NCBI GenBank assembly: GCA_029865885.1 | Contig: JARXAK010000085.1 | Coordinates: 1 to 32,299 of the forward strand | DNA from: Rhizobium sp. | Lineage (GTDB): Bacteria; Pseudomonadota; Alphaproteobacteria; Rhizobiales; Rhizobiaceae | Reading direction: 5' to 3' | DNA length: 32,299 nucleotides | Shown: piece after piece, positions 23,601 to 31,357 of the stretch | Layout of the letters: the number at the start of each line of letters is the position of its first letter | Position numbering within the stretch: position 1 is the first letter of the stretch | Notes under the pieces: generated by a model | Database searches by the model: none | The model's input: the letters and a program-made list of their open reading frames with translations, nothing else | What the model was told of the DNA's origin: nothing | Translations under genes and position numbers: made by a program

Positions 23601-23842
23601 AGCGTCTCCGACAGGAACCCCTCGGCAGAGCTGGCCAGTTTCCGGACACAGAACCACACCACATGATTGGCCGGCGGGCGGCAGCCAACCTCGGCCAGTT
23701 CCTTCAGGCAGGCATGCTTGATGTCCTTGTCATCCAGAAGCGCGGCAAAGCCGCCGTCGAGAAGATCGGTGAGAATTCCGGATGCGGAATGAGCATTTTC
23801 TGGTTTTGTAACAACGAGATCGTCGTTCGGCAATCTTCGCAC
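20690..23842 (-). CDS. STAND-type ATPase with seven C-terminal 44-residue repeats
   Basis: A 1050-residue protein with three parts. Residues 1-200 form a helical N-terminal domain that I do not recognise. A P-loop NTPase follows: GFHGREDELAVL near 212, Walker A GPGGEGKS near 247, and Walker B TLFVIDY near 295, an arrangement typical of STAND ATPases (NACHT/AP-ATPase-like switches). From about 653 to 961 come seven tandem repeats of exactly 44 residues, each with a pattern like HA-AAGDW-RVEAM-NRLDA followed by FP and an EI pair; they look like TPR/Sel1-type helical hairpins. STAND proteins with such sensor repeats include anti-phage and self/non-self systems, but no effector domain is visible. 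The start is GTG at 23842; an in-frame stop lies six codons upstream. The base composition is less GC-biased than its neighbours, which suggests acquisition by transfer. Confidence 0.85.
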   Translation of the reverse strand: MRRLPNDDLVVTKPENAHSASGILTDLLDGGFAALLDDKDIKHACLKELAEVGCRPPANHVVWFCVRKLASSAEGFLSETLKSKLIDILEASPAIAGVLRRISNLKSAEKDKNTLKQRLLEDLNVSPADDEAMLADMTTELEVVTALHTRSTLQGISGQIADLAKEIGATLETVLRDMTEPRLLTAGVDGNWERSGRIDSVLERLTYTSGLYGFHGREDELAVLSNFLSQIVPSPAMNRFSWLLLTGPGGEGKSRLALEFCKNHVPAPWIAGKLGFEELKALTSGPFNWRPRRPTLFVIDYPAQAPEAVNKLLRMFDRDWKEFDLPVRVLLLERDIKGEWFKQFLGGDSASQGLLDHVLGNMREGYPVPPLAPEAIVTLMKERFEKAGLKPPPDDRLLFAAWKVDFRSYETDKEIIPLPRALFASAVAETLIEAIGQGDVELDAVIEALDRNDIFDDLIERERQTRWRPACAQNSAKLEWHENLLAFATMGLGLPRSALNTPQAKGLRGEVLPLGPDVSVLEAMGSIEPTFFVNAVEPDILGEHFVLSRLESLQKAGLAQELIDAAFELDRGDFLRFCLRCLNDFPDRTRGVGLLSPSETISLVGARLFAGLCIDLIASLSDQADWSELDQLRSRIRSFRDRFSTDPILARREAMAAFNFVTHASMAGDWGRVETMLTRLDAIHVAFPNSAEIALEQSKAAFNVSAHASAAGDWLRVEAMFNRLDAMRADFPDQAEIAQHEAAAAVNVTGHAGAASDWARCEVMLDRLGSIRASFPHHTEIPRHEAMAAFNVLASADAAGDRPRVEAMFNRLDALSAAFPTDGDIAFAQAKSAGIVLCNASAAGDWVRVDAGFKRLDALRTKFPDHSDIGRQEAMAAVNVTSYAGAAGNWVYVEAMVNRLHALWVQIPADAEIVRQCAMAAVNVTIHAGGSGIWTLVEAMHFWVKALVGGFESNSEIASMYGHASARRYYSYRQAGQWPDLDQSADAALGAMARVVWSAENSSTTGFGSCIAVIKDAHVRFPDDKGIEEIFRLVGEIGVDWDQIPNIETR
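20960..21886 (-). repeat. Seven in-frame 132-bp repeats inside the STAND ATPase gene
   Basis: The DNA period of 132 bp equals the 44-residue protein repeat. Conserved blocks such as the AGGCGGTT(G/T)AACATGGCC segment recur every 132 bp (near 21140, 21272, 21404, 21536, 21668 and 21800). The copies have diverged, so this is an old expansion rather than a recent array. Confidence 0.82.
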
Positions 23843-23939
23843 CCCCGCACCAAGACATCATACACCCATAGGTAATGATGTCTGGCGTGAATGCAATGCG
23901 CCGCCATCTCCGGCATGATTCGCCGCGACGACTGACCCC

Positions 23940-25463
23940 TCACACCCCAAACCGGATCACATAGCGCGTGCCGCCATTCACCTCGCGGGTCATCGTGCCG
24001 CCGGCCTGGGCAACGAAGGCGTCGACAAGGCGGGTGCCGGAGCGGCGGGCGGTTTCTTCTGGCATGCCGATGCCGTCGTCTTCGATGGTCAGCTGCGCCT
24101 GGCCGTCGCCATCGGCGCGGAGTGTCAGGCCGATCACCCCGCTCTCGCGCCCGGCAAAGGCGTGTTTCACCGCATTCGTCACCAGTTCCAGCGCTGCCAG
24201 CGCCAGCGGTGACGCGCGGTTGGCGCAAACGAGGATGCCCTTGGCAAGGTTGGCGTTGAGTGAGATCGCCCGGTCTTCGGCAATCAGCGTTGCCGGGTCG
24301 CAGGCACGCGCGATGAGATCGCCGAGATCGATCTTTTCGCCGTGGTTCGAGCGGTAGAGCAGGTCATGCACCTCGGCCAGCGCCTGAATCCGCATCTGCA
24401 GCGTATTGATATCGAGATTGCCCCGCCGGGCCTGCATGTTGATGAGGCTCGTCACCAGCGAAAGATTGTTCTTCACCCGGTGGTTCATCTCGCGCACCAG
24501 TTCGGCGCGTTGATGGGCGAGGTTTTCCGCCTCGGCCCGCTTCAAGGCCTGCAGGTCGCTCTCGCGCTGTGAGAGCATGCTGCGCCGGGCAAGTGCGGTC
24601 GCGACCAGCGTAAAGGCGCTGATGGCGACCATCAGCAGCCAGACGGGCAGGGCGCTCCTGATGGTGGCAGCAAAGACCAGACTGAGCGGAACGCCGAAAT
24701 TGGCGGTGAGCGGCAGGCTCTCCAGCTGGTTGAAGGCATAGATCCGGCGGACCCCGTCGGAGACGGCCAGCGTTTCGTAAACGCCCTCGCTCGCCCTTGC
24801 CATGTTCTGCCGCGCCTGCGTGTCGGGCGCAAGCATGATCGGCTCGGACGGCACCTGTCGCACCAGAAGCTTGCCATCCTCGCGCAGCAGCGAGGCCGCC
24901 TCGTCCTCCCGGGGCGTCACGCTGTGCAGAAAGGTCCGGCTGGTCTCGGTGGCAACGGAGGAGACGATCATGCCGCGAAAACCATCGGTGACGAAGGGGC
25001 TGGCGACAATGAGCGCGTCCGCGCCGCCGGGCTCAAGCTTGATGCGGTCGATATAGAGGCGGCTGCCGCCCCTGATGGCGTCAATATAGTCACGCGGCCC
25101 CATGGCCAGATCGACGGGAAAGCTGCGACTGGAGGCAACCATCCGCCCCTCGTCGCTGATCAGCGCCAGGCCGTAACTGTCGGGTTTGCCGGCGTCGAGC
25201 CCGGCCAGAAAGCGATGAAAGGCTTGCGAGCGCAGGAAGTCCGCCGGCTCGCCATTGGCCCGGCTGCGGGCCGCGCCATGTTTGATGATCTCCGTCTCGA
25301 ACAGGCGCTGCGAATACTGGCGCACCAGCGTGACGGTATCCACCGCATGGTCGGTGGCGATTGCGCGCTGCTGCTGCCAGGCGATCGCGCCCCAGATCAG
25401 ACCGCCGAGAACCGGGATCAGGACGCTTCCGATCTGGATCGTCCGGAACCAGCGCAGCACCAT
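23940..25463 (-). CDS. Membrane sensor histidine kinase, HisKA_2/HWE type
   Basis: A 507-residue sensor kinase. TM1 lies at about residues 8-30 (IGSVLIPVLGGLIWGAIAW) and TM2 near 270-295 (SALPVWLLMVAISAFTLVAT), enclosing a periplasmic sensor of about 240 residues that looks like a Cache domain. The dimerisation box reads REMNHRVKNNLSLVTSLINM, with the phospho-accepting His, as in HisKA_2 kinases. The ATPase domain has ELVTNAVKHAF (N box), EDDGIGMP (G1) and GTRLVDAFVAQAGG. The ATG at 25463 is preferred; a TTG seven codons upstream (25484) is also open. No response regulator gene is adjacent. In alphaproteobacteria, kinases of this type often feed general stress signalling, but that link is not shown here. 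Confidence 0.9.
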   Translation of the reverse strand: MVLRWFRTIQIGSVLIPVLGGLIWGAIAWQQQRAIATDHAVDTVTLVRQYSQRLFETEIIKHGAARSRANGEPADFLRSQAFHRFLAGLDAGKPDSYGLALISDEGRMVASSRSFPVDLAMGPRDYIDAIRGGSRLYIDRIKLEPGGADALIVASPFVTDGFRGMIVSSVATETSRTFLHSVTPREDEAASLLREDGKLLVRQVPSEPIMLAPDTQARQNMARASEGVYETLAVSDGVRRIYAFNQLESLPLTANFGVPLSLVFAATIRSALPVWLLMVAISAFTLVATALARRSMLSQRESDLQALKRAEAENLAHQRAELVREMNHRVKNNLSLVTSLINMQARRGNLDINTLQMRIQALAEVHDLLYRSNHGEKIDLGDLIARACDPATLIAEDRAISLNANLAKGILVCANRASPLALAALELVTNAVKHAFAGRESGVIGLTLRADGDGQAQLTIEDDGIGMPEETARRSGTRLVDAFVAQAGGTMTREVNGGTRYVIRFGV

Positions 25464-25540
25464 GTCGGGACCCCAGACCGTCAAGCCGATAGCCCTTTCA
25501 AGATTAGCAGATATTGTTCAAGACGGTTGTTATAGAGCAG

Positions 25541-25560
25541 GTTGCAACTAAGAATGCAAC
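25541..25560. promoter_or_regulatory. Inverted repeat in the gap upstream of the kinase gene
   Basis: GTTGCA (25541-25546) and TGCAAC (25555-25560) form a 6-bp dyad with an 8-bp spacer, in an AT-rich stretch between the divergent kinase and 100-residue protein genes. It may be an operator; the protein that binds is unknown. Confidence 0.35.
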
Positions 25561-25735
25561 TCCGGGACATGCCTGGGTTTATGGTTTTGCCCGCCGCGTC
25601 CCGCCTCTGTGGCGGCTTCCGCCTGGCGCCGCAATCCGGCTTGCTTTTGAAAGGGCGCAACCGGCGGCACTTTTTGCCCGCTGGTGCGTTGAAGAGGTGA
25701 AGACATCTCATCACCGAAGACGAGGGAGGGACCAG

Positions 25736-26038
25736 ATGCAGGATTTCGATCTGAGCGCCATGACCAAGGACGCGCTCGACCAGTTGATCGCCGATGCGAC
25801 CCGCGAGCGCGGAACGCGCAGCGCGCCGGATGAGCGCGCACTCGGTGCAGACGGCCTGCGCGGCCAGGATGTCAACGATCCCAATCACGGCGCAATTACC
25901 ACGCCCGCCCCGCATCAGCTTCGCGAACACGGGGCGGATGGTCTTCAACCCGGCGCCCGTGTCGAGGGTAGCCGTGTGATCGATGCCGATCAGGCGGCAG
26001 AAAGCGAGATCGAAAAGGCCGCCCGCCGCGTCGTCTGA
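25736..26038 (+). CDS. Small acidic hypothetical protein
   Basis: A 100-residue hydrophilic protein with no family I recognise. The N-terminus MQDFDLSAMTKDALDQLIAD and the C-terminal AESEIEKAARRVV look helical, while the middle is rich in Gly, Pro, Asp and His (GLRGQDVNDPNHGAITTPAP) and probably disordered. It has no signal peptide. A good ribosome binding site GAGGGAGGG (25722-25730) supports the ATG at 25736. The gene is divergent from the histidine kinase gene, 272 bp away. A 7-bp hairpin (26051-26057 with 26066-26072) follows the stop but has no T run. Confidence 0.72.
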   Translation: MQDFDLSAMTKDALDQLIADATRERGTRSAPDERALGADGLRGQDVNDPNHGAITTPAPHQLREHGADGLQPGARVEGSRVIDADQAAESEIEKAARRVV

Positions 26039-26284
26039 CCCTATAGGCTTGATGGCCTGCCCCCGGGCCATCTGTGGCCGTCACGCATCGCCCCCCACCT
26101 GATGCGTGGCGGCCATTCAATTGAGAATGAGGCCGGGAAAGCCGGACCGCATAGCAGCCGCTGCCCGCCCGACGGTCGCGCCTGCCCCAGTCCAAGCCAC
26201 CAGCCCCAGCCCCCAAGTCCGTTGCCGTGACCGGTCGCATCATGCCGCATTGCCAGGCGGATGCCGGCGCGCTAGATCGGTCGG

Positions 26285-26725
26285 GTGATCACCGCCCTTG
26301 CTGCCTATCTCGCCTTGTTTCTGGCTGCCTTCCTCGCCGCGACCATCGTCCCGGCGCAGTCGGAAGCCGTGCTGGTCGCTCTGATCCTTGCGGGAGACCA
26401 GCCACTCGCCACGCTCCTGTTGGTGGCGACGCTGGGCAATGTGCTGGGCTCCGTCGTCAACTGGCTGCTCGGCCGCTTCATCGAACATTTCCGCGACCGG
26501 CCCTGGTTTCCGGTCTCAAGGGACAAGCTCGCCCGCGCCGAGGTCTGGTATCGGCGCTTCGGCATCTGGTCGCTGCTTTTGTCCTGGGTGCCGATCATCG
26601 GCGATCCGCTTACGGTGGTGGCAGGCGTGCTGCGCACGCCTTTCCCCATCTTCCTGCTTCTGGTGACGATCGCCAAGGCCGGACGCTACATCGTGCTTGC
26701 CGCGCTCACGCTTGGCTTCATGTAA
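26285..26725 (+). CDS. YqaA/DedA-like small membrane protein
   Basis: A 146-residue integral membrane protein of the SNARE-associated/DedA (YqaA) group. Segments LAAYLALFLAAFLAATIVPA, EAVLVALILAG, LLLVATLGNVLGSVVNWLLG and IFLLLVTIAKAGRYIVLAAL are hydrophobic. The motif GNVLGSVVNWLLGR followed by RFGIWSLLLSWVPIIGDPLT, with its Pro and Asp in a re-entrant loop, is typical. Relatives act in membrane homeostasis and lipid carrier recycling. The start is GTG at 26285, with only a weak ribosome binding site, so the exact start is less sure. It is convergent with the diguanylate cyclase gene. Confidence 0.85.
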   Translation: MITALAAYLALFLAAFLAATIVPAQSEAVLVALILAGDQPLATLLLVATLGNVLGSVVNWLLGRFIEHFRDRPWFPVSRDKLARAEVWYRRFGIWSLLLSWVPIIGDPLTVVAGVLRTPFPIFLLLVTIAKAGRYIVLAALTLGFM

Positions 26726-26728
26726 CGC

Positions 26729-27823
26729 TCAGCGCCTGCGGCTCTTTGCAAAGGCCGGCGGCATCGGCAGGGGGCGAAGATCGTTTTCTCCGGCAAGGGT
26801 CGGCGTCTCGCCGCAGACGATGCGGTTCCGGCCGGCAGCCTTCGCCTGGTAAAGCGCCCGATCCGCCCGCGTCAGCACCCTCTCCGCATTCTCGCCGGCC
26901 TCTGCCGACACGAGACCCGCGCTGAAGGTCAGGGAAACACCATCGATATCGAGGCCGCGCACCTCCCGCAGCAGCATATCGAGCTGCCGCATCGCCTCGT
27001 TGCGGCTGCAATCGGGAAACAGCACCGCAAACTCCTCGCCACCCAGCCGTCCGGCCAGCCCCGGCGCGTGCCGCTGCAGGCATTGCGCCATCGCCATGAG
27101 CACCGCGTCGCCGCGATCATGCCCGTGGCGGTCATTGATCTGCTTGAAATGGTCGAGGTCGATCATGGCAAGGTGCAGCGCTCCCTTGCAGCGCTCCCCC
27201 TTGCCGCGCTCCTCATCCGCCTCGGCGAAACGCGCCATGAAGGCGCGCCGGTTGAGAAGCCGGGTCAGCGGATCCGTGCCCGAAAGCCAGCGATACTTCT
27301 CCTTGGCCTCGAACAGCTTGCGATAGGCGGACATGATGGTGATGTTCAGCATCACGCCGATGAGGGCTGAAACGCCGGTCGCGATGGCAAATTCGGCATG
27401 GCCGGTCGCGGTGAAATAGCCGCCCGGCAGGCCGATGAACGAGATCGCTCCGCACAAAACCGCCGTCACGATATAGTCGCTCATCCGCGAAAACAGCACG
27501 GCGGCATGCACCAGAATGAGAGCGACGGCAAAAAAGCGCCAGTAATCGCCATGCGCTCCGAGCTTGTCGAGAAAGATCCGGCACGCGAAGGCGCAGGTCA
27601 GGATGCTCAGCGCACCGAAGATCCGGAACGTCACGTCGCGCCGGGTTCTGCTCAGCAGGGCCCAGCAGATGCAGAGCGGCAGCACGGAGGCGATATGCGA
27701 AACCGTGCCAAACTCCCCTGTCTCCGGGCGGATCAGCCGGCCAAAGACCAGAACCAGCACCGCAATCGTTGCAGCAATGTTGATCTGCGGATGGAATGGC
27801 CGCTCTTCGGCTAGATTGAACAT
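26729..27823 (-). CDS. Membrane-anchored diguanylate cyclase (GGDEF)
   Basis: A 364-residue protein with an N-terminal region of about six hydrophobic segments (residues 15-185) and a C-terminal GGDEF domain (about 190-340). The active-site loop reads RLGGEEFAVLF near 260, with the preceding DLDHFKQINDRHGHDRGD metal and base-binding region intact, so it should make cyclic-di-GMP from two GTP. An RxxD inhibitory site five residues before GGEEF is not present, so product inhibition is probably absent. The C-terminal tail is short and basic. It ends 3 bp from the convergent YqaA-like gene. Its signal input is probably the membrane region; no known sensor family was recognised. Confidence 0.92.
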   Translation of the reverse strand: MFNLAEERPFHPQINIAATIAVLVLVFGRLIRPETGEFGTVSHIASVLPLCICWALLSRTRRDVTFRIFGALSILTCAFACRIFLDKLGAHGDYWRFFAVALILVHAAVLFSRMSDYIVTAVLCGAISFIGLPGGYFTATGHAEFAIATGVSALIGVMLNITIMSAYRKLFEAKEKYRWLSGTDPLTRLLNRRAFMARFAEADEERGKGERCKGALHLAMIDLDHFKQINDRHGHDRGDAVLMAMAQCLQRHAPGLAGRLGGEEFAVLFPDCSRNEAMRQLDMLLREVRGLDIDGVSLTFSAGLVSAEAGENAERVLTRADRALYQAKAAGRNRIVCGETPTLAGENDLRPLPMPPAFAKSRRR

Positions 27824-28033
27824 CTCAGGTGCTCGTCAACAGATGATAAAAAATCGATTGTTGTAAACGGATGCGCGCCATCATCCCCATTCAGGCTGTC
27901 AACGCAATATCTGCAATTCAAGGCATGAGAAAGAGCCGAGGCACCGGGCGCCGATGATTTCCGGGCGGCACTCGGCACATTCCTGAGGTGTATCAGGTGT
28001 TGGCCCGAAGCGTCTGCGCCCGGGCAGCGGCCG

Positions 28034-28282
28034 TTACGCCGTGAATTTCACGCCGGCCGCCATCGCCGCCTGGATCAGGGCCTTGCGGCCATCCTCTTCC
28101 TTGGCCTTGCCCTGGGCCACGGCGCCAAGCACCAGAAGCGCCTTGTCCAGCACCTCGCTCTCTTCCTCCGGCCAGTCCTCGATCAGTGCCCAGGAGGCGC
28201 CGAGCGAGCAGTCGACCACCACATCCTCGCCCTCTTCGCCGATCCCATGCAGGATCACGGGCTTGCTCCAGGTCTTGCTCAT
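28034..28282 (-). CDS. DUF982 family protein
   Basis: An 82-residue small cytoplasmic protein with the DUF982 pattern: KPVILHGIGEEGEDVVVDCS, then ASWALIEDWPEEESEVLDKA and a C-terminal GRKALIQAAMAAGVKF helix. This family occurs in many copies in rhizobia and has no assigned function. The start at 28282 (MSKTWSKPV) fits the family; longer upstream frames carry residues unlike it. It sits 156 bp downstream of the chemoreceptor gene on the same strand. Confidence 0.85.
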   Translation of the reverse strand: MSKTWSKPVILHGIGEEGEDVVVDCSLGASWALIEDWPEEESEVLDKALLVLGAVAQGKAKEEDGRKALIQAAMAAGVKFTA

Positions 28283-28438
28283 CGGTTGGTCTCTTTTCGT
28301 CGGCTTGAAAACGGGAGATCGCCACGGCTGCAGCTGCGGCCATGGCGACGATTCCATCTCTATAATGCTGAGCGCTGAGGATCGCCACCCGCTCATCGTC
28401 GAACGGTCCGGTGATCGTGCGGCGATCAAGGCTTTGTG

Positions 28439-30847
28439 TCAGTCCCGATGAAAGCCGCCCCCGAAGGCCCCGGCAATCCTGCGGCCGAGGGCTGCGGCGG
28501 GAGACGCCGTCGCCCGGGCTGCACCGGTTGCCAGCCGCAGCGGCGGATGTCCGCCCCGCTCCTGGCCGAGGTTGAACTGGGCAATCAGCTGGTTCAGCGC
28601 CTCCGCCTCGCCGGCCAGGCCATGACTGGCGGCCGTTGCCTCTTCCACCATCGCCGCATTCTGCTGCGTGCTCTGGTCGATCGAGTTCACCGCCGTGTTG
28701 ATTTCGCCGATCCCGGCCGTTTGCTCGCGCGCCGCCTCAACGATCGCACTGACATGCTGGTTGATCTCCTGGACCTCGCTGACCATCCGTTCCAGCGCCC
28801 GTCCTGTTTCACCGACGAGACTGACGCCGGTGCGCACCTGTTCGCCGGATGTGATGATCAGAGCCTTGATCTCCTTCGCCGCATTGGCCGAACGCTGGGC
28901 CAGTTCCCGCACCTCCTGGGCAACGACCGCAAAACCCTTGCCGGCCTCGCCGGCCCGCGCCGCCTCAACGCCGGCATTGAGGGCCAGCAGGTTGGTCTGG
29001 AAGGCGATCTCGTCGATCACGCCGATGATGTTCGAGATTTCACCGGACGAGGTCTCGATCTGGCGCATGGCCTGGACCGCCGTGCGAACGACATCGCCCG
29101 CCTGTTCGGCCCCCGTCTTCGTCTGGGAAACCAGGATGCCGGCCTCCTCGGCGCGTCGGGTGGAATCGCGCATCGTGGTGGTGATCTGCTCCAGCGCGGC
29201 GGCGGTTTCCTCGACGGATGCCGCCTGCTGCTCGGTGCGCTTGGCAAGATCGTCGGCGGCAGAGCGGATTTCGTTTGCCCCGTTGTCGATCCCGCGGGCG
29301 TTTTCCGTCACCGCTTTCAGCGTCTCGTGCAGCTTGGTCAGCGAGTTGTTGAAGTCGATCCTGAGCCGGTCGAGATGCTCGGCAAACGGCGTGTTGATCC
29401 GGTAGGCGACATCGCCATCTGCCAGTCGCTGCAGGCCGGTTGCGAGCTGATCGACGACGAATTGCGATTGGGCCGCCTCCCGCGCCTTGTCGGCCTCCCG
29501 CTCCAGCCGCTCCTGTTCGCCCATTGATCGGCTGGCCTCCGCTTCGGCCTCCATCTTCACCTTGGCGATCGCATTGTCCCGGAAGACCGAGACGGCGGCG
29601 GCGATATCGCCGATTTCATCGCCGCGTCCAAGGCCGGGTACGGTGATCGACGTGTCGTTCTGCGCAAGCCGGCCCATGACGGCGGTCATCTGCCGGATCG
29701 GTCCGGAAATGCTGCGGGCGACAAACCACATGGCCGCAATCCCGGCAGCGACAATGACCAGGCCAACCAGGATCTGGAATGTGAGATCCGACTGGTTGCG
29801 TTCGGCAAGCGTGCCCGTCAGCGTGCGTGCCTCGGCCATGGCAACCGCCTTCGGTACGCTGATCACCACCGACCAGGGTGTCTCGGTTCGCCCGATGACG
29901 ATCGGCGACAGCGCCATGACGGTCTCGGCATCCGCCTGGACGCTCGCCTGACCTGCCTGGATGGTGGCCAGATGGGCCGCCGCTCCCGCCTTGATCTGTT
30001 CATACGGCCCGCCGATGGCTTCGGGATGGTCGCTGGACGCGACCACGAGGCCCATGTGACTGACGATGTCGACGCTCGCGCGACCGCCATAGATCGATGC
30101 CTTCACCTCGCTGGCAAGCTTCTGCACGAAGGTGAGGTCGAAATCCGCACCGGCCACGCCGGCAAAGCCGCCATTGACGGTGATCGGCACCGACATTGTC
30201 GCAAGGTACACGCTCTGGCCCTGAACAATATAGGGCAGGGGGTCGAGGATGCTCTCGCCATCACCATTTTTCGGCCCGATATACCAGCCGCCCTTCATCA
30301 CCCCGTTCGGATGCAGCGCCGTGCTGTCATATTCGACCAGCGGCTGGACGGCGAGCTTGCCGCCGGCACCGCGCGTCCAGTAGGGCAGGAAACGGCCTGT
30401 CGCATCCGAGCCGAGATCGGCCCGGTTGATGTGGCCCTGGTCGTCGCCATCCAGGGCATCCGGCTCCCAGGCGCTATAGGTGCCGTTGAAGCCGGGATTG
30501 TCCTTGAGCACGTTGAGCAGGATGGCATTGAAGGCCGCACGCCGGCTCTCGACGGGCACTGCCGCCGCCCCGCCATTTTCGGCCGCCACCTCGAACATCC
30601 GCGCCATGTTGCGCGCCGCGTCAAAGGCCTGGTCAAGAGGCTGCCGGATCAGCGCCGCCTGGGCCAGCGCCAGCGTCGAGAGCTGCTGTCGCGTCGCCTC
30701 TTCCGTCAGCGCCTCGACGCCCTCGCCGACAAAGCTCTTGCTCTTGGCGGCAGCGACAATGCCGTAACCGACAAGAGCACCACTTGCGCCGACGACGCAG
30801 AGGCCGGCAAGAAGAGCTATTTTGAGTTGAATGGATCGAAATTGCAC
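28439..30847 (-). CDS. Methyl-accepting chemotaxis protein with dCache-like sensor
   Basis: An 802-residue transmembrane chemoreceptor. TM1 is about residues 8-30, a periplasmic sensor of about 320 residues follows (with AWEPDALDGDDQGHINRADL and YWTRGAGGK, typical of dCache_1), TM2 is about 356-378, then HAMP (ARSISGPIRQMTAVMGRLAQ), and a signalling domain with the hairpin tip EIAFQTNLLALNAGVEAARA at about 611-630. It should bind a small ligand outside and control the CheA kinase through CheW. No C-terminal NWETF-type pentapeptide for CheR is seen; the tail ends GGGFHRD. The start is GTG at 30847 with a GAGGAG site upstream. Confidence 0.95.
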   Translation of the reverse strand: MQFRSIQLKIALLAGLCVVGASGALVGYGIVAAAKSKSFVGEGVEALTEEATRQQLSTLALAQAALIRQPLDQAFDAARNMARMFEVAAENGGAAAVPVESRRAAFNAILLNVLKDNPGFNGTYSAWEPDALDGDDQGHINRADLGSDATGRFLPYWTRGAGGKLAVQPLVEYDSTALHPNGVMKGGWYIGPKNGDGESILDPLPYIVQGQSVYLATMSVPITVNGGFAGVAGADFDLTFVQKLASEVKASIYGGRASVDIVSHMGLVVASSDHPEAIGGPYEQIKAGAAAHLATIQAGQASVQADAETVMALSPIVIGRTETPWSVVISVPKAVAMAEARTLTGTLAERNQSDLTFQILVGLVIVAAGIAAMWFVARSISGPIRQMTAVMGRLAQNDTSITVPGLGRGDEIGDIAAAVSVFRDNAIAKVKMEAEAEASRSMGEQERLEREADKAREAAQSQFVVDQLATGLQRLADGDVAYRINTPFAEHLDRLRIDFNNSLTKLHETLKAVTENARGIDNGANEIRSAADDLAKRTEQQAASVEETAAALEQITTTMRDSTRRAEEAGILVSQTKTGAEQAGDVVRTAVQAMRQIETSSGEISNIIGVIDEIAFQTNLLALNAGVEAARAGEAGKGFAVVAQEVRELAQRSANAAKEIKALIITSGEQVRTGVSLVGETGRALERMVSEVQEINQHVSAIVEAAREQTAGIGEINTAVNSIDQSTQQNAAMVEEATAASHGLAGEAEALNQLIAQFNLGQERGGHPPLRLATGAARATASPAAALGRRIAGAFGGGFHRD

Positions 30848-31357
30848 GTCATGTCACTCCTCGTTTGCGAATCATGGTCCGTTGCTGAGGAATTCAGGGT
30901 GCGGTTCGAAAGATAATTATATTATAAAAGTCGACTTATCTAATGGTGGGCTGTCTCAATATTGCGACAGTTTTTCAGAAGTTCATTGTATTTCCGGGCA
31001 GAAGGGGGCGCATCCCTCAGGAAAAACATTCCTATACTTGACGATGATCAATTCGAAGCGCGGTCAATATTTGCGACCGGTCCGCAAGCCGCCCGCAGCG
31101 CTCTCACGCGGCGCAGGCCGGCCCGCGAGGCTGCGGCAATTCGGCATGGCTGCCGGGCGGGATGCGCAGATTGACTTTTGGCCACTCCGGGAACATCTCT
31201 TCTCCATGGGCATCCCACCGGGATGTGCCGTTCAAAGAGGATCAGAAAGATGAACCCCGACAGTCGAAGTTCGACGTCAGACATTGGGCCGAAGGCTCGT
31301 CTCTAGTCCTTGCTTGCGCATGGGGAGGCGAGCGCAAGGCCGCCGAAGGAGAGACCC
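30848..31357. other. Long intergenic region between the chemoreceptor and corA-like genes
   Basis: 510 bp without a firm gene. The first part (about 30910-31060) is AT-rich and probably holds the chemoreceptor promoter and others. Near the end are a small hairpin CATCCC (31210-31215) / GGGATG (31219-31224) and a possible 18-codon leader frame (31250-31306). Confidence 0.5.
31250..31306 (+). CDS. Possible 18-residue leader peptide upstream of corA
   Basis: An ATG at 31250 with AAAGAGG upstream opens an 18-codon frame (MNPDSRSSTSDIGPKARL) that ends at TAG 31304-31306, about 50 bp before the corA-like ATG. Leader peptides control some magnesium transporter genes, but no attenuator structure was demonstrated here. 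It may be chance. Confidence 0.3.
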   Translation: MNPDSRSSTSDIGPKARL

